64,000 nucleotides of DNA. Origin: Flaccisagitta enflata. Lineage: Eukaryota; Chaetognatha; Sagittoidea; Aphragmophora. Location: positions 42,780,001-42,844,000 of the forward strand of contig OZ231127.1 in assembly GCA_965153355.1 (NCBI GenBank), given 5' to 3'. The notes under the pieces are model-generated. The model did no database searches. It was not told the DNA's origin and saw only the letters and a list, made by a program, of their open reading frames with translations. This document shows, in pieces, positions 12,402 through 23,539 of the stretch (within the stretch, counting starts at the first letter, position 1; every line of letters starts with the position of its first letter). Position numbers and translations under genes: made by a program.

Positions 12402-14284
12402 TGCTTTTACCCTTCATAAGTTTTTAGTCCCTAAAAACACTATCGTTCCTGGCAATTCCAAGAGTGTTGACGCAAGTTGGCAGAGTGGAATTGCTTCTTC
12501 GCAGCAAAATGAGAAGTCGTCTTTTGGCGACGTTGGCCTCGATTGTTGCTCGTCGGATGACATGCGGGAAAGAGGTGGTTATGATTGATAAGTAAAAAGC
12601 GGTAAGAGCATTACAGTGTACAACATAAGAGTCATACGTAACTCGGCTCACCTGACAGAGCAGGTGCTGATGCCTGCACCGAGTATCCTCCAACGCTGCC
12701 CGCTGAACCCCAGGTCTTATGCGCGGACAGAGACCGGTGACGCCAACACCGCTGGCGCTGCAGAATGCTTGAGATCTTGAGCGTCGAAGCCGTCAATGGG
12801 TAGCAAAGCACGTAATACGCAACAATCGCAACATCCTGGTGGCCGCAGATAAGCTAGAAACGGTATCAGAGACACCATTTTGGTCTGAGAGACCTTAGTC
12901 GGAAAGCGAACCACTCCAATTCGGCAATTTTGCACTGGCCAATGAACCAATGAAATCTTTGACGCGGAATAAGACGATGTTCAATCCTCTTCGGTTGCCC
13001 GTAACGTAAAAAGGTGATCATGGCATGTTTTGCGGGTAGTATGTCAATGAAATGGCGGCATGGCAGCGATTCAGTTTACTCACTTCTGTAAGAATGTGAC
13101 ACCATTTTTCTCAGAGCATTTTGTGCAACCCAAGGCAGTGCCTTTAGGACGAGGGGGGGGGGGGTCATTGATGAGCAAGAGTGAGATAGCTTGGAACAGG
13201 ATTTAGAAAAGCGTGATCAATTGCATTGCGCTGAGAAGGTTGAATAAGGGGAGGATGAGAGAAGTAATTGATGATAATGATGATGTTGATGATGATGATG
13301 ACGACAACGGTGCTGATAATACTGATGATGAGAAGTAATTGATGATGTTGATGATGTTGTTGCTGCTGGTCAATCTTTACTCCAAGGCAGAATAATCTTT
13401 CGGTTTGCATTGTTCTGCATTTAAAACTTGGATGGAATCCAAATTAGAGCAGAACCACAATAAGGGCCAGTTCGCGTTAAATTTGAATTTCCAACTTGAA
13501 TTTAGAGCGAGGAAGAGACGAATTAATAAAGCAGAGGTGAGCAAGTATCATTAATGATGATAGGCAGTTGGCACAAAAGAATTTGAATATCCTTTTAGCG
13601 TCCCACAGCACATGAACCTTCCACCAGTTAGGAATCTTGATGTAAATGTTGAACGTACAAACTTGTTTGGTAAAAGATTCGATATGCACAAGTATCAAAC
13701 CAAGTAAAATATGACAAAATGAATCATCCATTCACTCTTCAATCGAGGCCTCTTCAGTCTTCACATTCTTCATCATACCAGATCCAGTTTCCATATCCAA
13801 TTGGGATGTTGCTTGCAGCAGAACGTATCTTTTACTTTCTGATGATTGATTCCGGAGTTGTCGAGAATAAGATCTAGGCAATTGAAATAACCCACTAAAG
13901 ATTAGTAAGTTGATGTTGTTTTTGCCACCTTTGATGGAAATTTGAGCTTTGAATGCCCAGGGGCTATTCTGGGGCTGCTCCAGGTGAAACTCGAGTTGGA
14001 TCCTGATTTTGCTAACTAGGTATAACGAATCTATTTACAGGGTACCATTGAGACACATGATACACAAATGATACATCATGTTTTAAACAGCTGCAGAGCA
14101 GTCATTTGAACAAAGTAGTAGAAATCCAGAGAGGAGGTAGAATGCTTGCGTCACTGATATGTCATGACAAAGCCAACAATGTTGGACAATGGAGAGGGGA
14201 GCAGTGTAGTTGAGATAAGAAACAAAATAGTGAATGAGCTGGTTGGTTCGCCATAATGCCTCTTAACTGAGTTGGAAGTTAGTT
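12402..14284 (-). other. Retroelement copy 1: 1.9-kb region between gag and 3' LTR, no pol
   Basis: Both strands hold only short frames (for example 12424-12693 and 12717-12950, minus), and none shows protease, RT, RNase H or integrase motifs. The short frames are preserved between the two copies, but this is expected from recent duplication. A GAT/GTT-rich stretch lies at about 13263-13365. The equivalent in copy 2 is 17578-19439. Confidence 0.7.
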
Positions 14285-15754
14285 TTAATGATGTCGGCCT
14301 TGACGGGCCAGCCTCGCTTCTTTCTTCTTCGAAAGGCGATCCAGGCAGGCATTGAGCCTGGCTTCCTCTTCTTCGCTACTGTCTCTGCATTCATCGGCGA
14401 AGTCGCGATCACGACGATTTCTGTCATGATCATTGTCGTAGTCCCTACGATTGTCCCTGCCGCTCTGATACCGTACATTTTGGTCACGAGGCTTGCAATC
14501 ACCGTAGTGGTTGTGGTCAGCGTAGCGGTCACATTCAGCGTAGCAGTCTCGATCAGCATAGCGGTCGCGATCGTCATAGCGGTCACGATCGTCGTAACGG
14601 TGGCGATCATGGTAATGGTCACGATCATCATAGCGATCGCGATCATCGTAAAGGTCGCGATCATCGTAACGGTCGCGGTTATCGTAGCGGTAGCGATCAT
14701 CGTAACGGTCGCGGTCATCGTTGCGGTCGCGATGACGGAGTGGTGGGTTGTGATGGTTGTCTCTGTCACTACCAAAGCTTGGGTCACGGCGTTGCTCATG
14801 ATGGCGGTGGTAATCCCTGTCGCTTCCATAGTTTTGGTTGTGTCGGCTGCTGATGCGGTCTTGATCATAGTGGCGGTCCCTCACGGACAGGTTTTCCAAT
14901 TCTGTTCCAAGTTGTGCAACCGCAAGTTCCAAACCGCCAATGCGGTCGTCGTCCATGGCCAGGCCAGTGAAAGCCACCTGTTTGGACTCCTTTGCTGGCT
15001 CTTTGTCTTTCTGGGTCATTTTCACTCTTGAGGCGAGTTCCATGGCGTTTTCAATGGTGCGATCCTTCTTTGTCAGGCTCAAATCGATGTAGTCCTGGTA
15101 AGGTGTTTCAGGAAGAGACTCCCTAAACCTGAAGAAGTAAGCCCATTTCTTGCCATTGTCGTCCAGCTCTTTCTCATAGTTGTCAACTGCGCGTTTGACA
15201 CGAGTAGCCAAGGCTTGGAAACTTTCCTTTCCATCCCAGACAATTTGGGACTTCATGGCCTTCCATTTGTAAACCTCGTTGGGGTCAACAAGGCGATCTT
15301 TGAGTTGGGCCTTGGTTTGAGCATAGTCGAGGGTTGAGGGGATTTGCTTAAAGACAGCTCTTGCTTCTGCATCAAGCTTGATGGGGAGCCAAGCTTTGCA
15401 TAACTCAGCTTTTCTCTCGTCGGTGGAGGGATTCATCGCCAGATTCACAGCGTTTTCAAAGATTTCAAACCACTCGTCCAGATCCTCCAGTCCTGTGCGG
15501 AAGGTGTCCACCGGGATGGAGCTTGCTCTCTCGTTAGTTGCCATTGTCGGGGCAAGGATAGCAGCGGCAGCACTGGTGTTGGCAGCTGTGGCGGCAGCTA
15601 CAGCAGCGGCTACTGGGTTAGTGTCGTACGTGTTGGCGTTAAAGTTGTTAACCCTGAGGTTTGGGTTACGGTCACCCAGCAGGATGGTGTTTGGGTTCGA
15701 GGGTATGGTTGGAGGAGGGAGAGGGGGCATTGGACAGAGTGCAACTCTATACAA
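14285..15754 (-). CDS. Gag polyprotein, retrotransposon copy 1
   Basis: 489 aa, ATG at 15754. Residues about 1-75 are Pro/Ala/Asn-rich (matrix-like linker). Residues about 85-255 form a predicted helical capsid: 'DLDEWFEIFENAVNL', 'LCKAWLPIKL', 'SQIVWDGKESFQALATRVKRAV' and 'FRESLPETPYQDYI' match the pattern of Ty3/Gypsy retrotransposon Gag (W..F...... / A...L / F..L). A short segment with L-heptads follows (about 275-290). Residues about 300-445 are an array of Arg-Asp-Arg-Tyr-Asp-Asp repeats, then an acidic and a basic tail. There is no CCHC zinc knuckle; the Arg-rich repeat array may substitute for RNA binding. Intact, with no stops or shifts. Confidence 0.85.
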   Translation of the reverse strand: MYRVALCPMPPLPPPTIPSNPNTILLGDRNPNLRVNNFNANTYDTNPVAAAVAAATAANTSAAAAILAPTMATNERASSIPVDTFRTGLEDLDEWFEIFENAVNLAMNPSTDERKAELCKAWLPIKLDAEARAVFKQIPSTLDYAQTKAQLKDRLVDPNEVYKWKAMKSQIVWDGKESFQALATRVKRAVDNYEKELDDNGKKWAYFFRFRESLPETPYQDYIDLSLTKKDRTIENAMELASRVKMTQKDKEPAKESKQVAFTGLAMDDDRIGGLELAVAQLGTELENLSVRDRHYDQDRISSRHNQNYGSDRDYHRHHEQRRDPSFGSDRDNHHNPPLRHRDRNDDRDRYDDRYRYDNRDRYDDRDLYDDRDRYDDRDHYHDRHRYDDRDRYDDRDRYADRDCYAECDRYADHNHYGDCKPRDQNVRYQSGRDNRRDYDNDHDRNRRDRDFADECRDSSEEEEARLNACLDRLSKKKEARLARQGRHH

Positions 15755-16704
15755 AGACTTGTAATGGGCAGTAAGAGAGATGAGGACTATGTTACAGGGA
15801 AGGGGGAGGGGAGAGAAAAGAAAAAAGCTGTACAGTATTTACAACTTTTGAAAGCTAATTCTTTCACAAATAAGATTGAGTCGAGCGGTCTCTGTGGCTG
15901 ATATGCGAGGATGAGGAAAAGTTATGGGCTCCCACTTTGGCGATTAGCATCGGTTATTGAAGAGAAAGGGTTGTGTAGGAACTCCAACCTATGGCATAAC
16001 CCAGCGCACGCCTTGCACACGGGTCCGTAAGCAGGTCCAAGGAATGACCACCGCATGAGAGATGCGTCCAGGCTTTGTTCTCTACTGGAAGTAAAAACAC
16101 ACACCTGAACAGGATTTTAGCCAATCAAACTCCACCAGCATTTACAGACTTGCTGAATGGGGCTTGCGCGTACTGCCACGAAGAGGGGTTGCCTCCTACG
16201 CTAGTAAAAGGGGTCACCAGTGAATCTTGAAACCGAGCCGGCACTTGCGGAAGGAGTGTTGAACGAATCTTCCCAGTATACCCAGCCTAAAAGTGGACTG
16301 TGAAAGATCCACAATCCTTATACCACACACTAAATGCTGGACACGTTTGAAACTGAGCCGGCATTTGCGGAAGGAGTGTTGAACGAATCTTCCCAGTATA
16401 CCCAGCCTAATGACGGACTGTGAAAGATCCACAATCCTTATACCACACACTAAATGCTGGGCACGTCCTAGACAGTAGTTCCAATTCCACAGGGGACCGA
16501 GAAGTTGTTGGAAGTGGGGAAGAAAACCGTCGTCTTGGCAGCCGGATCTGCAACCAAGTTGGCCTATTCAAGGCAGAAAGGCTGTTGCATGAGAAATTAA
16601 AATTCCAGAGGAGTTCCTCAGAAATAAGAAAAGCAGAGGATGTGAGAGCCACCTGAGAGAACTGGTAGATCTCTGGAACGGTTCTAGAATGCCGATGTAC
16701 CAGT
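15755..16704 (-). other. Retroelement copy 1: leader with 120-bp tandem duplication and primer site
   Basis: Between the 5' LTR (LTR 2) and gag. It contains two copies of a 120-bp unit (16229-16348 and 16349-16468), starting GAAACCGAGCCGGCACTTGC on the plus strand. Next to the LTR the minus strand reads AC then TGGTACATCGGCATTCTAG, a primer-binding-site position (TGG start). Copy 2 has TGGTGCATCGTCATTTCT there, so one of the two has mutated. The tandem units could be a packaging signal; that is a guess. Confidence 0.6.
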
Positions 16705-17577
16705 TGTAAGGGCCTATATCTTGCAGGTCCTTACCTTCTTCCACGTAGGCTTGAACCCGATCGCTTGATTGAGTCCTAACGTAGCTGGATATCTATCGAG
16801 AGTTAATTGCTTGTAGGCTTCATTGATCGATTCTCTGCTAGGCACTATGCAAAGAAATACAATGTGGAAGGTAAGCACGCGGGACGAAAGATGTAACCAT
16901 ACGGGCCTCTATTCCAGAGAACTATCTTAAAGTCTTAATATCAAATCCAGGCATAAAAGCCACAGGGGACAATGTACGGTCTATAACTAAAGATACAAAA
17001 CATAACAAGTATCATGATTAAGGACATCCCTTCCATCTTTAACTATGAGTGATGAAGTACAAATGATAAGGAACAGCGAATGTAAAACTTAATAATGTCA
17101 CTTATAGGAAAGTTTTTAGTGTTGATTGCACCGCTGAGCATGTTGCAGATAATTGGCTCTTACCACGCGTATCAAAAAAAAAGACGCACTTTTAAATGGT
17201 TGATTTAGCCACTAAATCTTCAAAAAACTATAGAAAATCTTAGGTCATTTTAAAGCCCTTTGAAAGTACTTTCATTTGGCGCCAATCTGGTATTGCTACC
17301 TTTTTTCGTTTAGAAATGGCATCAGTTTGAGTGAAGACATTGCCCATTTCAGTTTCGCAATCCCTATGAAAAAAGTGCATTTTAGCAAAATAGTGCTTCT
17401 CTTTGCAGAGCTCTAGCTCCTAAACCGTTTGGAATACAGATCTGGGATTGGTCTAGAATGAAAGATTTTTTGAAAATCTTTCAAAATGTCTTTGTCAAAA
17501 ATAGTTAAAATTATTTTTTATATCTGTTTTTTCAATTAATAGATAGGTGCGTCTTTTTTTTTGATACGCGTGGTATA
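16705..17577 (-). repeat. Middle LTR (LTR 2), interrupted by a MITE
   Basis: It is the same sequence as LTR 1 up to ...TTGGCTCTTA (17162), then a 411-bp insertion, then TATA (17574-17577) completing the LTR end. It serves as 5' LTR of copy 1 and 3' LTR of copy 2. Confidence 0.85.
17163..17573. mobile_element. MITE with perfect 27-bp terminal inverted repeats, TA target duplication
   Basis: The ends are CCACGCGTATC + nine A + GACGCAC and its exact reverse complement. TA lies on both sides (17161-17162, 17574-17575). LTR 1 and LTR 3 lack it, so the empty site is available in the same window and proves insertion. The 411-bp interior is AT-rich with no open frame. It sits 2-4 bases from the LTR outer edge. 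A TA duplication suggests mobilisation by a Tc1/mariner- or PIF-like transposase; the family is not recognised. Confidence 0.9.
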
Positions 17578-19439
17578 TGCTTTTACCCTTCATAAGTTTT
17601 TAGTCCCTAAAAACACTATCGTTCCTGGCAATTCCAAGAGTGTTGACGCAAGTTGGCAGAGTGGAATTGCTTCTTCGCAGCAAAATGAGAAGTCGTCTTT
17701 TGGCGACGTTGGCCTCGATTGTTGCTCGTCGGATGACATGCGGGAAAGAGGTGGTTATGATTGATAAGTAAAAAGCGGTAAGAGCATTACAGTGTACAAC
17801 ATAAGAGTCATACGTAACTCGGCTCACCTGACAGAGCAGGTGCTGATGCCTGCACCGAGTATCCTCCAACGCTGCCCGCTGAACCCCAGGTCTTATGCGC
17901 GGACAGAGACCGGTGACGCCAACACCGCTGGCGCTGCAGAATGCTTGAGATCTTGAGCGTCGAAGCCGTCAATGGGTAGCAAAGCACGTAATACGCAACA
18001 ATCGCAACATCCTGGTGGCCGCAGATAAGCTAGAAACGGTATCGGAGACACCATTTTGGTCTGAGAGACCTTAGTCGGAAAGCGAACCACTCCAATTCGG
18101 CAATTTTGCACTGGCCAGAAAACCAATGAAATCTTTGACGCGGAATAAGACGATGTTCAATCCTCTTCGGTTGCCCGTAACGTAAAAAGGTGATCATGGC
18201 ATGTTTTGCGGGTAGTATGTCAATGAAATGGCGGCATGGCAGCGATTCAGTTTACTCACTTCTGTAAGAATGTGACACCATTTTTCTCAGAGCGTTTTGT
18301 GCAACCCAAGGCAGTGCCTTTAGGACGAGGGGGGGGGGGTCATTGATGAGCAAGAGTGAGATAGCTTGGAACAGGATTTAGAAAAGCGTGATCAATTGCA
18401 TTGCGCTGAGAAGGTTGAATAAGGGGAGGATGAGAGAAGTAATTGATGATAATGATGATGTTGATGATGATGATGACGACAACGGTGCTGATAATACTGA
18501 TGATGAGAAGTAATTGATGATGTTGATGATGTTGTTGCTGCTGGTCAATCTTTACTCCAAGGCAGAATAATCTTTCGGTTTGCATTGTTCTGCATTTAAA
18601 ACTTGGATGGAATCCAAATTAGAGCAGAACCACAATAAGGGCCAGTTCGCGTTAAATTTGAATTTCCAACTTGAATTTAGAGCGAGGAAGAGACGAATTA
18701 ATAAAGCAGAGGTGAGCAAGTATCATTAATGATGATAGGCAGTTGGCACAAAAGAATTTGAATATCCTTTTAGCGTCCCACAGCACATGAACCTTCCACC
18801 AGTTAGGAATCTTGATGTAAATGTTGAACGTACAAACTTGTTTGGTAAAAGATTCGATATGCACAAGTATCAAACCAAGTAAAATATGACAAAATGAATC
18901 ATCCATTCACTCTTCAATCGAGGCCTCTTCAGTCTTCACATTCTTCATCATACCGGATCCAGTTTCCATATCCAATTGGGATGTTGCTTGCAGCAGAACG
19001 TATCTTTTACTTTCTGATGATTGATTCCGGAGTTGTCGAGAATAAGATCTAGGCAATTGAAATAACCCACTAAAGATTAGTAAGTTGATGTTGTTTTTGC
19101 CACCTTTGATGGAAATTTGAGCTTTGAATGCCCAGGGGCTATTCTGGGGCTGCTCCAGGTGAAACTCGAGTTGGATCCTGATTTTGCTAACTAGGTATAA
19201 CGAATCTATTTACAAGGTACCATTGAGACACATGATACACAAATGATACATCATGTTTTAAACAGCTGCAGAGCAGTCATTTGAACAAAGTAGTAGAAAT
19301 CCAGAGAGGAGGTAGAATGCTTGCGTCACTGATATGTCATGACAAAGCCAACAATGTTGGACAATGGAGAGGGGAGCAGTGTAGTTGAGATAAGAAACAA
19401 AATAGTGAAGGAGCCTCTTAACTGAGTTGGAAGTTAGTT
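17578..19439 (-). other. Retroelement copy 2: region between gag and LTR, no pol
   Basis: Near-identical to 12402-14284, but lacking 20 bp (CTGGTTGGTTCGCCATAATG-like) that copy 1 has just before the gag stop. No pol motifs on either strand. Confidence 0.7.
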
Positions 19440-20909
19440 TTAATGATGTCGGCCTTGACGGGCCAGCCTCGCTTCTTTCTTCTTCGAAAGGCGATCCAGG
19501 CAGGCATTGAGCCTGGCTTCCTCTTCTTCGCTACTGTCACTGCATTCATCGGCGAAGTCGCGATCACGACGATTTCTGTCATGATCATTGTCGTAGTCCC
19601 TACGATTGTCCCTGCCGCTCTGATACCGTACATTTTGGTCACGAGGCTTGCAATCACCGTAGTGGTTGTGGTCAGCGTAGCGGTCACATTCAGCGTAGCA
19701 GTCTCGATCAGCATAGCGGTCGCGATCGTCATAGCGGTCACGATCGTCGTAACGGTGGCGATCATGGTAACGGTCACGATCATCATAGCGATCGCGATCA
19801 TCGTAAAGGTCGCGATCATCGTAACGGTCGCGGTTATCGTAGCGGTAGCGATCATCGTAACGGTCGCGGTCATCGTTGCGGTCGCGATGACGGAGTGGTG
19901 GGTTGTGATGGTTGTCTCTGTCACTATCAAAGCTTGGGTCACGGCGTTGCTCATGATGGCGGTGGTAATCCCTGTCGCTTCCATAGTTTTGGTTGTGTCG
20001 GCTGCTGATGCGGTCCCGATCATAGTGGCGGTCCCTCACGGACAGGTTTTCCAATTCTGTTCCAAGTTGTGCAACCGCAAGTTCCAAACCGCCAATGCGG
20101 TCGTCGTCCATGGCCAGGCCAGTGAAGGCCACCTGTTTGGACTCCTTTGCTGGCTCTTTGTCTTTCTGGGTCATTTTCACTCTTGAGGCGAGTTCCATGG
20201 CGTTTTCAATGGTGCGATCCTTCTTTGTCAGGCTCAAATCGATGTAGTCCTGGTAAGGTGTTTCAGGAAGAGACTCCCTAAACCTGAAGAAGTAAGCCCA
20301 TTTCTTGCCATTGTCGTCCAGCTCTTTCTCATAGTTGTCAACTGCGCGTTTGACACGAGTAGCCAAGGCTTGGAAACTTTCCTTTCCATCCCAGACAATT
20401 TGGGACTTCATGGCCTTCCATTTGTAAACCTCGTTGGGGTCAACAAGGCGATCTTTGAGTTGGGCCTTGGTTTGAGCATAGTCGAGGGTTGAGGGGATTT
20501 GCTTAAAGACAGCTCTTGCTTCTGCATCAAGCTTGATGGGGAGCCAAGCTTTGCATAACTCAGCTTTTCTCTCGTCGGTGGAGGGATTCATCGCCAGATT
20601 CACAGCGTTTTCAAAGATTTCAAACCACTCGTCCAGATCCTCCAGTCCTGTGCGGAAGGTGTCCACCGGGATGGAGCTTGCTCTCTCGTTAGTTGCCATT
20701 GTCGGGGCAAGGATAGCAGCGGCAGCACTGGTGTTGGCAGCTGTGGCGGCAGCTACAGCAGCGGCTACTGGGTTAGTGTCGTACGTGTTGGCGTTAAAGT
20801 TGTTAACCCTGAGGTTTGGGTTACGGTCACCCAGCAGGATGGTGTTTGGGTTCGAGGGTATGGTTGGAGGAGGGAGAGGGGGCATTGGACAGAGTGCAAC
20901 TCTATACAA
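19440..20909 (-). CDS. Gag polyprotein, retrotransposon copy 2
   Basis: 489 aa, the same length and start as copy 1. I see only a few residue differences (for example DQDRIS/DRDRIS, SFGSD/SFDSD, a His/Arg in the DRDRY array, ECRDSS/ECSDSS). Capsid-like helical region about 85-255, Arg-Asp-Tyr repeat array about 300-445, no zinc knuckle. Both copies remaining open supports recent activity with pol functions supplied by another element. Confidence 0.85.
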   Translation of the reverse strand: MYRVALCPMPPLPPPTIPSNPNTILLGDRNPNLRVNNFNANTYDTNPVAAAVAAATAANTSAAAAILAPTMATNERASSIPVDTFRTGLEDLDEWFEIFENAVNLAMNPSTDERKAELCKAWLPIKLDAEARAVFKQIPSTLDYAQTKAQLKDRLVDPNEVYKWKAMKSQIVWDGKESFQALATRVKRAVDNYEKELDDNGKKWAYFFRFRESLPETPYQDYIDLSLTKKDRTIENAMELASRVKMTQKDKEPAKESKQVAFTGLAMDDDRIGGLELAVAQLGTELENLSVRDRHYDRDRISSRHNQNYGSDRDYHRHHEQRRDPSFDSDRDNHHNPPLRHRDRNDDRDRYDDRYRYDNRDRYDDRDLYDDRDRYDDRDRYHDRHRYDDRDRYDDRDRYADRDCYAECDRYADHNHYGDCKPRDQNVRYQSGRDNRRDYDNDHDRNRRDRDFADECSDSSEEEEARLNACLDRLSKKKEARLARQGRHH

Positions 20910-21860
20910 AGACTTGTAATGGGCAGTAAGAGAGATGAGGACTATGTTACAGGGAAGGGGGAGGGGAGAGAAAAGAAAAAAGCTGTACAGTATTTACAAC
21001 TTTTGAAAGCTAATTCTTTCACAAATAAGATTGAGTCGAGCGGTCTCTGTGGCTGATATGCGAGGATGAGGAAAAGTTATGGGCTCCCACTTTGGCGATT
21101 AGCATCGGTTATTGAAGAGAAAGGGTTGTGTAGGAACTCCAACCTATGGCATAACCCAGCGCACGCCTTGCACACGGGTCCGTAAGCAGGTCCAAGGAAT
21201 GACCACCGCATGAGAGATGCGTCCAGGCTTTGTTCTCTACTGGAAGTAAAAACACACACCTGAACAGGATTTTAGCCAATCAAACTCCACCAGCATTTAC
21301 AGACTTGCTGAATGGGGCTTGCGCGTACTGCCACGAAGAGGGGTTGCCTCCTACGCTAGTAAAAGGGGTCACCAGTGAATCTTGAAACCGAGCCGGCACT
21401 TGCGGAAGGAGTGTTGAACGAATCTTCCCAGTATACCCAGCCTAAAAGTGGACTGTGAAAGATCCACAATCCTTATACCACACACTAAATGCTGGACACG
21501 TTTGAAACTGAGCCGGCATTTGCGGAAGGAGTGTTGAACGAATCTTCCCAGTATACCCAGCCTAATGACGGACTGTGAAAGATCCACAATCCTTATACCA
21601 CACACTAAATGCTGGGCACGTCCTAGACAGTAGTTCCAATTCCACAGGGGACCGAGAAGTTGTTGGAAGTGGGGAAGAAAACCGTCGTCTTGGCAGCCGG
21701 ATCTGCAACCAAGTTGGCCTATTCAAGGCAGAAAGGCTGTTGCATGAGAAATTAAAATTCCAGAGGAGTTCCTCAGAAATAAGAAAAGCAGAGGATGTGA
21801 GAGCCACCTGAGAGAACTGGTAGATCTCTGGAACGGTTCTAGAAATGACGATGCACCAGT
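20910..21860 (-). other. Retroelement copy 2: leader, tandem 120-bp units and primer site
   Basis: It holds the 120-bp duplication (about 21384-21503 and 21504-21623). The minus-strand sequence next to LTR 3 is AC|TGGTGCATCGTCATTTCT (21858-21841), a plausible primer-binding site that begins TGG as required for pairing with a tRNA CCA end. I cannot name the tRNA by eye. Confidence 0.6.
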
Positions 21861-22320
21861 TGTAAGGGCCTATATCTTGCAGGTCCTTACCTTCTTCCAC
21901 GTAGGCTTGAACCCGATCGCTTGATTGAGTCCTAACGTAGCTGGATATCTATCGAGAGTTAATTGCTTGTAGGCTTCATTGATCGATTCTCTGCTAGGCA
22001 CTATGCAAAGAAATACAATGTGGAAGGTAAGCACGCGGGACGAAAGATGTAACCATACGGGCCTCTATTCCAGAGAACTATCTTAAAGTTTTAATATCAA
22101 ATCCAGGCATAAAAGCCACAGGGGACAATGTACGGTCTATAACTAAAGATACAAAACATAACAAGTATCATGATTAAGGACATCCCTTCCATCTTTAACT
22201 ATGAGTGATGAAGTACAAATGATAAGGAACAGCGAATGTAAAACTTAATAATGTCACTTATAGGAAAGTTTTTAGTGTTGATTGCACCGCTGAGCATGTT
22301 GCAGATAATTGGCTCTTATA
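21861..22320 (-). repeat. LTR 3 (5' LTR in element orientation), 460 bp
   Basis: TGTAAGGGCC ... GGCTCTTATA, followed by the target duplication ACGC. The promoter of the array should lie here, reading leftwards; no core promoter was confidently identified. Confidence 0.85.
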
Positions 22321-22324
22321 ACGC

Positions 22325-22807
22325 GACTGCGATAAGTGAACAGCATTGCCGTCATTCCATATCGCCATATTTGTCATCATTGTCCATTGTTCAGTTCGTC
22401 TCAAAAGCGATGATATCATGATTATAATGAGTACCTCGCACAGTTATCAAACCCACAGCGAGACAGTGCCACTGTAAGTGGGATATTGCGACTTTCTCCC
22501 CAACATCGGTGGGCGTCGTTTCGTTACTTGTTTTTAATCTTGTCTCTTCGTAATTTGTTATTTGGTTCTTGTTTTTATTTAAGTTGATTTTTTTTATCGA
22601 AAACTGAAATCAAGAACGTCTCACTTATGAGATAAGCAAATCGTTTTGCCTTTACACAACGAAAAGCCAGACGTTAATCTTTATCGGAAGACTGAAAAAA
22701 AATCGAAAGTCTGCCCATAATGCGAAGCACCACTATTCAAGACCATTGCGTTGGTCTGTCTACTGTCTGTCTGTCTGTCGGTCTGTCGGTCTGTCTGTCT
22801 GTCTGTC

Positions 22808-22865
<58 letters not shown>

Positions 22866-23039
22866 GTATCTATTCATCGATCTATCTATGTGTGTCTCAC
22901 ATCTTTGCCTATGTTTTTGTCTGGCTGTCTATCTGCAAATCTGTTTACCTTCGATCTTATCAATCTGTCACCCAACCTGTTGTTTCCGAATTCACGATCC
23001 TCGGCCCTGTTCAGTCAAAATGAGTTCCGGCTTTTACAG
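22325..23039 (+). other. End of intron 3: (TCTG)n microsatellite, no gene
   Basis: TCTG units at about 22755-22868. The exon 4 acceptor follows after ...ggcttttacag. Confidence 0.6.
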
Positions 23040-23235
23040 GTCCCTTATACTTCGGCGGTGCGCCTGACATCCACGCCATCTCGGCTCGAGTCGGCGTTAC
23101 TTCCGGTTTCGTAGGCTGCGTCAAACAATTAAACATCGACGGCAAAAGCTACGACTTCCGGCAGCAGCCGAGAGGCGCCGCTCTCAGTGGCGTCGACGTG
23201 GCTGACTGCACCGGCGGAGTCTGTCGACGCGCCAG
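23040..23235 (+). CDS. EGFLAM: EGFLAM exon 4: end of LamG1 and first EGF2 cysteine
   Basis: Acceptor gcttttacag|GTCCC, donor GCCAG|gtaagt; phase 1 in, phase 2 out. It encodes PLYFGGAPD, the hallmark LamG motif (LFxGGxP), GFVGCVKQLNIDG and VADC, giving the LamG1 disulphide pair, then GGVC, the first EGF2 cysteine. GC-rich and strongly coding. Confidence 0.9.
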
Positions 23236-23262
23236 GTAAGTGTGTGTGTGTGTGTGTGTGTG
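23236..23262 (+). repeat. (GT)n directly after the exon 4 donor
   Basis: GTAAGTGTGTGTG: the microsatellite is continuous with the donor consensus itself. Sequence to 23360 continues as GT/CG-rich. Confidence 0.8.
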
Positions 23263-23539
23263 CGCGCGTCTGTGAGTCTGTGTGTGTCTGTTTGTCTCTG
23301 CGTCTGCGCGCGTCTGTGTCTATACGTATGTATTAGTCTTGCGAATGAGAGAGCGCGCGTGTGCACACGCAAGCATTTATGTACGAATCTTTTTTTCAGC
23401 GTCTGCTGGGCACATTTCAAAGAGTTCATATCGACGTGCCATACGAATAATAGGGGTTTTACGAGAAAATATTGGATGCGCTTTTCAATTTTCTTTCCAT
23501 TTATACATACAATTGAATAAAATGCCTTTTCTCGTTCAG

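Larger units (their letters stand above)
11942..22320 (-). mobile_element. Tandem gag-only LTR retrotransposon array: LTR-int-LTR-int-LTR
   Basis: Three 460-bp LTRs alternate with two near-identical internal regions (12402-16704, 4303 bp; 17578-21860, 4283 bp). The whole 10.4-kb unit is flanked by ACGC on both sides (11938-11941, 22321-22324). A 4-bp duplication and the Gag capsid fit a Ty3/Gypsy-like integrase supplied in trans. The internal regions encode Gag but no protease, reverse transcriptase, RNase H or integrase. The two internals differ by scattered substitutions and a 20-bp indel near 14239, so the array is young. It probably arose by LTR-LTR recombination or integration of a tandem copy. 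Confidence 0.85.

Noticed and set aside
12424-12950. Two minus-strand frames shared by both retroelement copies (also 17600-18126), considered as accessory or pol remnants
   Set aside because: Identity follows from recent duplication; no pol motifs and no start or context support.
14263-15031. Frames overlapping gag (201 aa minus, 247 aa plus) and equivalents at 19418-20186
   Set aside because: Shadows of the Arg-Asp-Tyr repeat array in gag; the capsid frame alone has protein-family features.
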